DNA of 64,000 bases, from NCBI GenBank assembly GCA_023548195.1, contig JAJHZJ010000311.1, forward strand, positions 10,183,099 through 10,247,098, read 5' to 3'. The notes under the pieces were generated by a model, which ran no database searches, was not told the DNA's origin, and saw only the letters and a list, made by a program, of their open reading frames with translations. The DNA is from Bettongia penicillata ogilbyi (lineage: Eukaryota; Chordata; Mammalia; Diprotodontia; Potoroidae). The position numbers were made by a program, and so were the translations under genes. This document shows, one piece after another, positions 20,631-31,997 of the stretch; positions within the stretch are counted from its first letter, which is position 1; each line of letters begins with the position of its first letter.

Positions 20631-21351
20631 TTTCCCAGCCAGTTACTTGACTTCTGAGATTACTTTCCACACCCAGTTCGCCTCCAGATCTGCCCAGCTA
20701 GTGCTTGGAGTCTGAGATTCAAATGCTGCTTCCCAGCCTTAGGGCTTTTGGCATGGGTGGGGCTGGTATTCAGTGCGAGATTAAATTCAGGTGCTCAGGT
20801 GGGAGCAGGAGTGCTATTCCATGTGAGATTAAGTTCATCTGCTCAGGTGGGGGCAGGGCCACCTCACAGGACCCAGTTCTCTCAGGGTATTTATGCGGAG
20901 ATCTTCAACAATGGATTCAAGCTCCTGTCTGCTTTGGGAGCCCTGTCCACTGCTGCCTCCTCTGCTGTCTCCTGAGGGGACCTGAGTTATGGAGATATCC
21001 AACTCCCCTCTTGGCCAGCCATAAAGACTCTCTCATTGACCTTTGCACCTGTGGGTGGAGGGACCTGCACGGCAGCTGGTGGTTCTGTCCCTGAATCCTG
21101 CTCAGATCTGCTCCTCTCAGTACCTTGTGGCCAAGGCAGGGCTGGGCTCTGCTCTGGGTCTGGTGTGTGAGGTACCTTTGGTGTCAGTTTTTCAGGTCTC
21201 TCTGGAACAGAAATCTCCTCCACTCTGTTGCTGTGTGGCTTCCACTGCTCCAGGATCTGTTGGGAGTTCTTCTTTACAGGTATTTTATGGGCTGTGGGTT
21301 CAGAGCTAGCATATGTGAATCTTTCTGTTCTGCCATCTTGACTCCTCCCCA
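20631..21351 (-). promoter_or_regulatory. HAL1 5' UTR (internal promoter region)
   Basis: About 720 bases upstream of ORF1, richer in GC than its surroundings, beginning with the CAAGATGGC block typical of L1 5' ends, where YY1 sets the start of transcription in known L1s. It contains two related 45-50 base blocks around 20760-20850 ('gagattaaattcag' and 'gagattaagttcat') that look like a local duplication. Promoter activity is inferred from family knowledge only. Confidence 0.65.
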
Positions 21352-21368
21352 TTAAGTTGTTTAATTCT
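21352..21368. repeat. Target-site duplication, right copy (HAL1-type element)
   Basis: 'ttaagttgtttaattct', the partner of 18508-18524, directly at the 5' end of the element. Confidence 0.9.
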
Positions 21369-21427
21369 ATCACTTAGTCATAGGGTTACCATTATATAAG
21401 GACGGAAAGGTAATGGCACCCTGTGGA

Positions 21428-21690
21428 CAACTCAATCTAACACACATTTATTAAGTGCTTACTATCTGCAAGACACTGTCCTAGGTGCTAAGGACACATG
21501 ATGAAAAAATAAGTTTCTGCTATTAGTAAGCTTAGTTTCTACTGGAGATATGCTGATATTAATCAACCAATCAATTAAGCATCTACTATGTGCTGTAAAT
21601 ATTGGAGATATAAAGAGAAAAAAAAAATTTGTCCTTTAATAAGTGAATATAAGGTAATTTAAAGAGTGAGCAAACAATAAAACTATGGGG
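21428..21690 (-). repeat. Two adjacent L2 3' ends, antisense
   Basis: 'acacatttattaagtgctta' at 21432 and 'caattaagcatctactatgt' at 21571 are each the complement of an L2 terminus. Two partial copies in tandem, or one with an internal duplication. Confidence 0.6.
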
Positions 21691-23654
21691 GTCAGATGAT
21701 TGAAGTAGTGAGATCACGGAAGTGGTGAGCCTTGCCTTGCAAACAAACATTCTGAAAGGCATAGATCAGGAGAATGCACATCAAAAATTGGGAATGGATT
21801 GTGCAATGCAATGACAATGGGAAATACTGTGTTGAGTTCCAGTAACAGCTATCTACTATGGACTGCTACTTAGTAGTCCAGTTTGGGTAGCAAAACACAT
21901 GAAATAAGCCTGGAAAAGGAAGTTAGAGGATGATTATAAAGCATCATTAATTTTCTTTTCCACAGTACCTCTTCATCACCATTCTTAGCTCTTTATCCTT
22001 AGAAACAGACCACTACCCTAGGGGTGCAGAAAGGGACTGTTCTCTGACTGCCCCAGAAAAAGCTTCAAAATCAAGAAACCTGAAGTTATGAGTTCTTCCT
22101 CATACTCGTGAGTTGCTAATGATCTCTTTGTGAGCCTTGAAATACCAAAACTGGTCTTATTCTTTTTTAAGTCAAGACATTAGGTCTTCAGGTGTCTTCT
22201 GTTAAAATAAAAATGTTTCTCCCAGGAGAAGAAACATTAAGTCCTCATCACATTTACTTCTTTAGCATGCACGAGTGTCCAGTTGCTTTTCAACATGACA
22301 GCTAACTGAATGATGGATCCTGAGGCAGTGGAACCCAGGCCACATAAGTCATAAAAAGTCGTAACAAAGGTTAAGAGTATAGGCACTAATCAGTGAGTGA
22401 AGAAGAGAGCTCTGGGCGGCAGGAGTCACCCAGGCAGTTTGTAGAAAAGGAACAGAGGGAGGGGACAAGAAGAAGATAAGGAAGATCACTGAAAGGCCAC
22501 TGGAGACAGACTGCACAATTTTGCTTATGGCCCCAGTCCTGTTTAGACCACGTCTCCTTTGAACAATTCCCTTTTAGCAATGTTTATTCAAAGAGGTCGC
22601 CACTGAAGTTAGCATACTAAAATTCATAGAAGTGTGACCCTTTGGAATAATGACTGACTCAAAGAGAGGTTAGGAAAGGTGGGGGAAGTCTATGAATAAA
22701 ACCTTTTCAAGCTGGAGAGAGGTTAAAGAACAGACTGATCAAAGACTGGAATGAAATGCGGCAGGATGCAGATAAAGGTAGAATAATGAACCATGCAGAC
22801 ACCAATAAAAAGAGAAATGGTTTTTTAAGTGGATAGGTGCTGCCATACTGGCCAGGAAAGAGGTCTCAGATTTACTGTGAGAGGGTCTTAACTCATTCAG
22901 CCCAGCATGAAGTAGCAGTAAAGAAAACAAATAGAAAATCACAGATGCTGAGTCTCACTTTTGAAGCAGTCAGACTAACGCTGGACGTCAGGGTTCTGAG
23001 TAGAGTTACGAGCATGAACTCCTTTTAGTCCTTGGGTGGTATATTAGATTTTCTAGTAATACAACTTTTTCCCCCTCAGAGAGCAAAACAAGAGAAAAAT
23101 AACCTGAACATATCAGATTATTATTTTAAGATGAGGTTTGAGGTAATGGGAAAATTCTTTGTCGCGTAACAAAGTGGGGAACTGTGTAGTCCTATTCTGA
23201 CAATCAGGTGCAGACTGTGCCTTCATTGTAGGTACCCTCAGTGTCTTCCTTCCCTTTGGCCCATCCCTTACCAGTCTACCACGAGTCTTGAAATTCTATT
23301 AGCCATTAATTCTATGGGGTTTAAAAACTTTTGGAATCTTCAAAATTCCATTAATATTTTTTTCAAATCCTTCTCTGAGGGTTAACAACTTAAGTTGTTA
23401 TATTGCTAACACCTCAGTGGGTATTAGTGACTGAATCACTACTGGGACATTGATTGATAGCTGATAACAAAGCAAAGGAAATGGCATCCAAGATGGTTAC
23501 CCATGGTGGTGGTGGAAGGGTGTCAGAGGCAAATGCTGCTAACTTTATCCATTAGTCAAGAGCAAGCCTGGCTACAAAAACATGTTAAATTGAGGGGGAA
23601 TCTACTTTTTGACTAGCGAAGAAAATTTCATTTATTGATTTTATATATACATGC
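21691..23654. other. Unassigned non-coding stretch
   Basis: No gene, RNA or nameable repeat seen in about 2 kb. Several 60-70 codon frames on both strands have no motif or bias. Confidence 0.45.
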
Positions 23655-23707
<53 letters not shown>

Positions 23708-23708
23708 C
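23655..23708. repeat. (CTAT)n tetranucleotide microsatellite
   Basis: About 13 CTAT units with one terminal variant. Confidence 0.97.
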
Positions 23709-23885
23709 CTATACACTTTTGAATCTGAGAAGCTTGAAAATATTTTTCCTGCCCCAAATTATGATATCATTTGAGCAACTTACCTTACCTAAACTCTCAG
23801 GAATGTGCATTCTTAGTGGTCTGCCAATAAAACTATTTTCCTGCTCTGTACAGAGTTAATCATCAAGAACTTTTTTCTTTCTTTA

Positions 23886-24165
23886 GCAGCTAGTTGACAT
23901 AGCGGATTAAGTGCAGGACCTGGATTCAGGCAGACTTGAATTCAAATATGATCTTAGAGACATGAGCTGTGTGATCTTGGGCAAGCCTCTTAATTTCCAC
24001 CTGCCCAAGAGTTTCCTTACCTTTAAAATGGGTAAAATAGGAGTAATAATGAAACCTGCCTCATAGAGTTGTTGTGAAGATCAAATGAATTGATATTTAT
24101 AAAATGCTTAGCACCATGCTTGGCTTGTAAGAGACACATAATAAATGTTTGTTCTCTCACCTTGC
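23886..24165 (+). repeat. MIR/CORE-SINE, near full length
   Basis: 'gcagctagttgacatagcgg', 'cagacttgaattcaaatatg', 'tgtgatcttgggcaagcctc', 'cctttaaaatgggtaaaata', 'agagttgttgtgaagatcaa' and a tail 'gcttagcaccatgcttggc' in correct order. A good reference copy for the family in this window. Confidence 0.88.
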
Positions 24166-24184
24166 CTTTTCATTATCATTGGAT

Positions 24185-24375
24185 CCTCGGGTCATAGGTT
24201 TAAAACTGAGAGGCATCTTAGAGTCCAGCTAATCTGACCCACTCATTTTATTGATGTCAAAATTGAGACTATGAGGTTAAGTGATTTGCCTAGGGTCATA
24301 GAGGTACTAAGTATTTGAGGGTTGTTTTGAAACCAGGTCTTTCAGACCCTGAATCCAATACGCTATTCACAATAC
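24185..24375 (-). repeat. MIR3-like SINE, antisense
   Basis: 'aaactgagaggcatcttaga', 'gaggttaagtgatttgccta' and 'gaaaccaggtctttcagacc' in antisense order. Confidence 0.75.
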
Positions 24376-27300
24376 GTATTCTTTCCAATGCTGTGAATTT
24401 ATGATAGGGGTTACATATTGATTGGCAGTTAAGGGAGTAGGGATGCTGATGTTGGAATGTGTCACATATTAAAGACTCCACTGGAATTAAAGAAATTCAC
24501 AGTATTTCATTTGAGACCTGACACTACCAGGGAATGACTTAGGCTTAGATAATAGAGGAAACAGAGAAAATATTTAATTTTCAATTCAAAATTTGATATT
24601 TTTAGACTTGAAAAAAGGGCAAAGTATCCAACTAAGATAAGTTTTAAACTTATTAAAACAAGTGCACAACATATACCAATTGAAAAATGCGTTTAGTATT
24701 CACATTTATTTAAAAGAAATGTGGTTCTAGTGGTTAACATGGAATTCTGGAAATCAAGGTCTCGCTTTCCATCTGGAGCTTCTAAAACACCTGCTCAGCT
24801 GCTGAGATATGTCACTAGCCATGTTGGTTTTCCAGTTTGTAAAGCATAGTTTCCCAAAGAAGTTTGCTTTCATTGACCAGTTGGTTGGGTTCGCCCCACC
24901 CCACCCCATCTTAACTTCTTACTGCTTAATTTCCTGAATGAGATGGCATAAAATGATTCGAAAACTCTATTATTGCTTTTTGCAAAGTCTAGATAATTGA
25001 TTTTCATATACCTGCATGCAACATGTGGTTCCACATAATTTTATCCCTCCAGAAACTACATTCTGTATTAGTTTACATATGCACCATATAATATAGCATG
25101 ACAAATATACTACCCCAATTCTCCATGTAAGCAGAGAGGGCTTTAAGTGCTTTGATTACAAGATTATTTTTTTTCCTCTCATAGGATATTTTTGTGCTGA
25201 GATATATCTAAAAACCCATCCAGTTGCTCCTGGCATTATTTTTATGCATGGCTTGCCCCTCTCTTTCAATCTGAACCAAGTTTGTTCATAGTGAAAACAG
25301 CTGGTGTTGAATCTTTTCTCTCAACAAAGACTGAGAAGGAGATGAGTAAGAGTTAGTTCGTCAGGAAAGGGGCTGTGTCTCCTAACAAGTCACAAGTCAA
25401 ATAGAAATTATCTTTCTTGAGTATCTGTTGTTGTGTATTATCATTATCCCTTCATTTAGGAAAGATAATCCAGCAAATTCACAGCTAGAAGAGAGTAAGA
25501 CAAGTAAAAAAGTGAATAATCATTTGTTAAAAGCCTACCATGTATACTCAAAACTCTCTGCCAAGGAAGTACAGTTTAGAAGGTACAAAAATTTAACACA
25601 CACTCCTTCAATAACGAAGACACAAATTACATAATTATTTCCTGTGCTATTTTCATATCATGAATCAGAATTGATATGAGGGTATCGATTCATGTCACTT
25701 GCTTTGTAGCCCTGCTAGTCCCTTGTTCCAGGTACCAAAATTACAGTTCTATAATCTAGAATTAATTTTGAATGGTAAGATGGTCGGACGGTCCCCAGAA
25801 GTCTTGACCTGTAAGGTTTTAAAGTGGACGCAATTTGTGCTCCATATATGTCCCTTGGCCAGACAGATGGACATGTTGATTTCTTTTAAAGCATCACTAA
25901 TCATTAAAGAAAAACCTGAACAAAATTAAAGGTCTAGGGCATGCATAAAGCCTGCTATAAGATTGAGAAAAGCTGAAAAACCTAGGATATCACTTGATCA
26001 TCTGTGGTGTTTTAAATTTTTATTGAATAGAGGGAAAAATCAGTGATTTGCCAGCCAAATTTAAGAAAGCTAAATATTTCTGAGAGTCATGTGACAGATT
26101 GAACATAATTGTTAATGTGCCTTTCGTGTTATATGTAAAATAGATAAGGTTCACTTACTTCCTAGGAAAATGCTTTCATATGATTGGCTGGGGCTTCAAT
26201 TGCACTATTTCAATGATGCATCTTGCCCGCCACCCCTATAGCATAAAACTACAAAACCTTCTTATTATTTTGTGCAATGCACTTTTCAAACCCAATCTTT
26301 TAATTTTTAGAAGCACAGAACCCAAGTTTGATGAATGTAGAGGGACCTTGCAAACAGTCAAGATTTGTCATGGGAATCTAAAAGGTGAATTTGCACCAAC
26401 ATCACTTTAAAACTTAGAAATATATTTTCCTATTCCTTTTAAACTAACCCATTAGGCAAATTAAACATTCAGTAACACATCTTTCTAATACTAAAAAGAA
26501 ACCCATTACACAGGTCACTAGCAACTAATCTAACAGTTGGGTAAGAATGGGAGAACAGCAACCACGCCATTTGCACATCATAGGTACAACGGTTCCATAC
26601 AATACTGAACTAGCCCATTATCTATACATTTTGCATTGACGACAGCCTCATTCTTTTTTTCTGCCCTAAAATAGAAAACAGCTAGTGGAACTTTCATTTG
26701 CAACATAATTTCATTGTGGATTTTTTTTATTATAGCCAGGGTTAACTTTGATGTTTTCAAAATGAATTTCAAAGACCATTTATTCAGTTAATTTTGAAAG
26801 CAGAAACATACTGAAACTTTTATCCCAGTTGGTAAGCAGCCATCCCTGAGTTTTATCCAAGTTTTCCCATGAAAATGCCAGTCGGGAATAAAACTGACAA
26901 ATATATTCAATCAAAGATGGAATTTTTTTGCTCTTAAGTTGCAAATGGCCTCATTAAAATAAAAGCACCACCTTAGGGATTGCATAAAGCAGAGTATTGG
27001 TACCTAAATGGTATTTATGACCAGGCTAAATGTAAAGTGAATTAAAATTTAAAGGATTATAGTCAGGTAGACTACAGACATCTGCAGAGAAATGTCCATT
27101 AAGAAGATGAAAGAACCAACAGTCCCTGGTGACAGGAACATGTCAGGTTAGCGGTCAGCCATACCTATACACTTAGTGCCACAGCAAATGAAAAACACAT
27201 TGCCTGAATATAAAGGTACTTAAGAGATATTTGCTTTAGGTTAAGGTGGGGGGGCATGAAACTAACATTTTGGAATTCATATCCATCACTGTCATTGAAC

Positions 27301-28462
27301 TATAGTCAAAGGAAAGGAGTGAGGGAGGAAGATTTGAGCTGATAATAAATATTACCTGTTAGATATTTATGCACAGGGTATGTGCTTCAGCTCAAAGCTA
27401 TTTAAAGAAGTTATTTAAAATAATCTTTTAATTAAAGAGTGCCATTCCTGCTCTGGTCCTGTAATGATAAAGAGGAACCAATGTGGTTCCTTTTAAAGAA
27501 AAATAAAACAAAAGCAGAAAGACCCAGCAGCCTTCAGGGTGCCTATGAACAGAGTATTCATTTCTTCCATAATATGCATGAGTTACAGAAACAAGTCTCT
27601 TATTCCTTCATCTCATGGAACATAAGTGTTCCTGAGCACAATGGATTTTTTTCTGTGACTCTTCCTTCTTAAAGGGAGAATTCTACATAAAACTGCTAGA
27701 CCCTTTGGTCTCAAATAGTCTACATTTTCCAGAGATAACTGCTGACTCAGGGGCAAGGGAAAAACTCATTTATCAATAACAAAAAGATATTGGCTCCTTC
27801 TCCCTCCCTCCTTTTTTGGCTTGGCAGATGGGAAATGCCCACTACTCATGTTTGTACAGAATGTATTCTGAATACTGCCTTGGGAAATCAACTTTGGCAT
27901 TTGATATGGTAGAAGACTCTTAAAGTTGTTTATTACAGAGGTCTCCTACTCTGGCGTTTATACAGATGCCAAGCAAAACAATCTCCCACTCCAAGGTTTT
28001 AAACACAGCTCAGATAGAACATATTTCCCTACTAAGGTTGCAGACTGTAATCCCTGGGACCCATGGCTCCTCTCTCCATTTTAAAATTAGTTGTTCCTTG
28101 ATGACAAATAATCCTCAGATTGTACTAAGTGCCTAACTCTTGCCCCCATCTCTCATATCACATTATTTCAAAACTTTATAAAAGGAGTTTAAAATATACA
28201 TACAAATTCTACTATTCTACCTTAGAATACCATCTACCTTGGGTAGGTAGATCATCAGGACAACATAGGTCAATCCTAGAGGGAAATAATACATCTACTT
28301 GGATGTACATTACACAGAATTAATAGGAGTAAACAAATAGTTTCAGGGACATTGTCTTTATGACTGAAATGGTTTGAAGATACTGATACAGTACTTTCCA
28401 TAACTCCTCTTACTTTGTCTAGAATCCTTCAAGTTGCATTTACACCCTTATATCTTTCTGAC
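24376..28462. other. Long repeat-poor, unassigned stretch
   Basis: About 4 kb with almost no recognisable SINE or LINE, unusual for this window. Possible L2 scrap at about 25520-25570 ('catttgttaaaagcctacca'). No open frame has convincing coding features and I see no exon series. It could be intronic or regulatory DNA that resists insertions, or simply very old sequence. Confidence 0.4.
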
Positions 28463-28560
28463 TGATAATAATAATAGTTAACATTTTTATATACTAGTAC
28501 TTTAAGTTTTCCAAAGCTCTTTTCATATATCATCTCATCTGCCAATATCTCTAGGGGTTT
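28463..28560 (-). repeat. MIR-type fragment, antisense
   Basis: 'aataataatagttaacattt' followed by 'ctttaagttttccaaagctc' and 'atatcatctcatctgc' is the antisense tail block common to MIR-type SINEs here. Confidence 0.65.
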
Positions 28561-28994
28561 TCCATGTTCCACGTTCTTCTCTATCACCCACTCTAATGCC
28601 AAGTCACTGAAGGAGGATAGTGTCAATTCTGAAGAAACCAGGGTGCCTATTAATACCTTTTCCATTACATTTAATTAGTCAGATAAGTAGTAGATTTAAC
28701 TGCCTTGTGAGATAGGTAGGTCTATTGGGAAGAGTAAAACAGGCTAAAGTTGGTTATAGAAAATCTCAAGTAAATGAAAAGGAGATCAAGTTAGATGACA
28801 CAGCAGTAATTTTTGGGTAGGCAAGAGGAAACTGAAAGAAAGATCAAGTTGAGATGAAAGACCTAGTGATGTCAAAAATCCCAATAGGAAAGCAAAATAA
28901 CTCAATTCAGCAGCATGTGGAAACGATAGGGTAAGGGCTTTGTAGACATTATCTCCAATTTACCATGTACATATATCATACATACATAGTTATT

Positions 28995-29092
28995 TATATG
29001 TTGTTTCCCCCATTAGTATGTGAGCTCCTTAATGGAAGGGATTCTTTGTATCACAAGATCAATTTCTGGTACATAGAAACACTTGATGTATA
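28995..29092 (+). repeat. L2 LINE 3' end
   Basis: 'tgtgagctccttaatggaag' then 'tctggtacatagaaacactt' is an L2 3' UTR ending. Confidence 0.6.
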
Positions 29093-30049
29093 GCTGTCAA
29101 CTGACTTTTTTTAATCAGTCAGCTTGACTGAAATTGCATTCTTATAAAACAAGATTCAGTGGATTTAGCTGTCTCCTTGAACAGATCTAGAAAAGAAAAT
29201 CATTAAATAAGAGGAGGGTATCTTCTGCTTTCATTAATCTCTTCTTTTAGCACTGACTTCCCCAAAACATGCTGGTCTTCAACTCACTAGAGAGATATAA
29301 AATTTGGGATAGCTTTAATAGTCTGGCCTTGATAGTCTCTAGATACCTGAATCTAAATCAGAAAAGTTTCTGGAAATCTATTTCTTTAACATATCACTGT
29401 TTGAAACATGTCCTGAAATGAATCTAATTTTACACCTAAAGAGAATGAGTATTAGAGAAAGGACCCTCCAATGTTCATTAAATATATGAAAATTCACAGG
29501 AATAAGCTATACCACATAGTTGCTTACCCAATGGCTTACAGTTAGGCTCTATCAGTCCATGAAAGGAAATGAAAAATTCAAAATATCAGAGGGTTATACA
29601 TAAAAAATAAATGTCTTTCCTAGAATTTTCTTAAGTTCAGATCCAAGGTCTAAGGATTATTCCATAGACCTCAAATGTCAAAGACTCACCGGAAGAGGAA
29701 TAATTGTTTATTTATAGCTTGTCAACATATCTTTTCAAAAATGTAAGGCATTTCCTCTTACTAACCCAGAAGGTAAACTGAAATGTCAAAATCCATCCTT
29801 AGGCTAAAATTTCAAAAAAAGATATATTCTGAGTCAGACTTTACATTCAACACCACCACCGCAACCACCATCATCACCCCTTTTCAATATCACAGATGAA
29901 ATGGAACTAAATTAGGTAGGTTCCTCTCCTCTCTATATCATCTTCTTCCCAATCGGCAAAAAAACAAAATTACTCTTTTATGGACTTCGTGATTATAATA
30001 CATAGTCATGTAGTATGTAACCAGGGCCATGTTGATTCCTCAGGACAGA
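29093..30049. other. Unassigned non-coding stretch
   Basis: No gene or named repeat seen; a short (CCA)n-like patch lies at about 29850-29878. Confidence 0.45.
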
Positions 30050-30255
30050 GCTGTTGTTATTGTTGTGTTTGTCCTTTGTTGCCAAAGACCATGCCATTGG
30101 AGAAATGATGACATGACTTGCACTTGACTGTTTTGAGTGAGGGACAGCTGTGCAAGTCACCAGCCTCACTTCTCCTCCACAGCCATCTAAATCCAGTGAC
30201 CAGATATTCATCAGAATGACTGGAGATGACCCAGGATGCAATGGTGGACTAGAGT
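30050..30255 (-). mobile_element. SINE sharing its 3' end with the RTE-type LINE, second copy
   Basis: Collinear with 9070-9308: on + 'tttgtcctttgttgccaaag' (complement of the 3' end), 'gatgacatgacttgcacttg', 'agtgagggacagctgtgcaa', 'cacttctcctccacagccat' and 'gactggagatgacccaggat'. It is more diverged in the 3' tail than the first copy and lacks the 'gtgag' 5' end. Confidence 0.8.
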
Positions 30256-30839
30256 TAGTGAATGGAATATCTATTTTCAGAAATGTTTAAAGGTAGGGTT
30301 TGTTTTGCTAGATTATGATTAGAGTAGATTTTCAGTAAATACCTTTGACAAAATACCTTGGAAGGAGAATTATTTCTCAGTCAATATATCCCTACATTTT
30401 ATTTCATTTACTTATTTAATAGAATACAAAGTCTATACAAATGCTTAGTATACTATGTCTTAAATATTTGTAATTTTATGAAAATATGTTATTCTATGCC
30501 TTGAATACATATTTATTCAACACTTTTTTCCCCTTCTAGATTCACCCGTCAGGAATATCCAGTCATGAAGCAAGAGGGTTCAATAGGAAGAGCAATGGAC
30601 TTGAAGTCCCTCAACCTGGCGTGAGTCCTTGTGCCATCATTTTCCAGCAGTATGATTCTGGTATCTCTCTGCTCCTTACGATGCTTTTCTCAAAAAGAAA
30701 ACTGCTGAAGCACACAGCTGTATACTCCTATGTTTTTTCAGTGTTGTTCAACTGGCATTTCTTGATGCTAGTACAAATATCTAGAAGGCATTCAATACTT
30801 AGTTGAAATGTCTTTTCATCATAAGTCTTTTCATCCTTT

Positions 30840-30908
30840 GCTTTTGAGATATGGCACATAGCACATCATCTGACACATAGTAGGTGCTTAATAAATGATT
30901 GTTCATTG
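30840..30908 (+). repeat. L2 LINE 3' end
   Basis: 'gacacatagtaggtgcttaa' and 'taaatgattgttcattg' form the typical L2 terminus. Confidence 0.75.
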
Positions 30909-31814
30909 CATATTACATATTCTAGCACTGTCTTAAAATATCAGCTCAGTTAACTTTGCATATATTTCTTTGTGAAGTAATCATTAAGAAAACATAGTAT
31001 GAAGAAACCTTTGAACATTTTCTTAATACATTTTAAAACTGAAAGAATAAAAGTGGAAAACTAAATCTTTCAATGTTCTTCATCAAAACTAGCCAAAAGG
31101 GGAAAAATAAAAACCTTCTCCTTCAGATCGAGTAATGCATTGGAATCACTAATATGAATGCTTTTCCTAGCAATGGAAAAATTAGACTGACTGAGGCACA
31201 CCTGGATTTAGCCTCCAGGTTACGGGTCCATTGCCAGGCCAAAACCCAAGTTTCCAGTTCAGGGCCCCCAGATTCCATTAAGTCTCTCTGTGAGTCAGGG
31301 AGGGCTAATTCAGTCTCAAACAATCAATCACTCCCACTCCATTTTGTGAGTGGGAGTGATGGATGGTTCTTTCTTGGTCATGCCTGACCCAGGCATCAGA
31401 AGCAGACCTGAACACCATGTCTCATGTGTGAGTGGACTATATGGAATTGCTCAGCTGCAGGAAATTCCCCTATGTCTTCTGTGGTTCCTCTGCATAGATG
31501 ACCCCATAGCCTTCTTTTCTTACTTACAACGTTATCTCTTTTTCTTTCCTTTAAGCTATCTTTTGGCCTTCCTAAAATGCTTGTGGCTTCATCCAGCTTC
31601 CTACTTCATTCTTATTTCCTAGATGGGTAGGCCCCCAAATATCTCCTAACATGTCACAGACTGTCTCCCCCTTACTACTCATTTGAGTGAATTCCTTGCC
31701 AAACTTCTCTGTATCATTTCATTTCCTCCTCTGCTTCTTTTTTTCCCCCAGAGTCCTGCTCATTCTAACCATATGCCCTCATTCACAGAGGTAGAATCTT
31801 ATGCTTTAACTAGT
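30909..31814. other. Unassigned stretch with a perfect hairpin
   Basis: No gene or named repeat seen. It contains the 13-base perfect inverted repeat at 31327-31360, listed separately. Pyrimidine-rich frames at 31350-31622 have no motif. Confidence 0.45.
31327..31360. repeat. Perfect 13-bp inverted repeat (hairpin)
   Basis: 'atcactcccactc' at 31327-31339 and its exact complement 'gagtgggagtgat' at 31348-31360, with an 8-base loop. The stem is too short for a microRNA precursor; function unknown. Confidence 0.9.
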
Positions 31815-31872
31815 CAGGCAATATGTGTTTATGAAATGCCTACTGTGTGTCAAACACTGTGCTAATGACATT
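31815..31872 (-). repeat. L2 LINE 3' end, antisense
   Basis: 'atgaaatgcctactgtgtgt' and 'caaacactgtgctaatgac' are the complement of an L2 terminus. Confidence 0.65.
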
Positions 31873-31976
31873 TAGAGTCCTACTCCTTGCTTCTTGGTCA
31901 CTTTTGAAGGGCTTTAAAAAGGAGAAAAAGAGTAGAAAGATTTTATTTTGAAATGCACATCCTCTCTGAGGCCATC

Positions 31977-31997
31977 TTTTTTTTTTTTTTTTTTTTT
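31977..31997. repeat. T homopolymer
   Basis: 21 T in a row. It could be the poly(A) tail of an unrecognised minus-strand insertion, but I see no element attached. Confidence 0.9.

Larger units (their letters stand above)
18525..21351 (-). mobile_element. Full-length HAL1-type (half-L1) element
   Basis: An L1 derivative that kept ORF1 and lost ORF2. In order on -: a 5' UTR starting at about 21351 with 'tcaagatggcagaacagaaa', the L1-type start with a YY1-like CAAGATGGC; ORF1 20630-19531; then directly the 3' UTR and A tail at 18525. L1 normally has about 3.8 kb of ORF2 between ORF1 and the 3' UTR; none is here. The 17-base duplication at both ends shows that it was inserted as this 2.83 kb unit and did not lose ORF2 afterwards. 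HAL1 families are known in mammals, including opossum (Bao and Jurka); mobilisation would need ORF2 protein from L1. The 3' UTR is nearly the same as the insert at 14156-14777. Confidence 0.9.

Noticed and set aside
21428..21690. Tandem duplication of unique sequence
   Set aside because: Both units are better explained as two L2 3' ends of the same orientation lying side by side.
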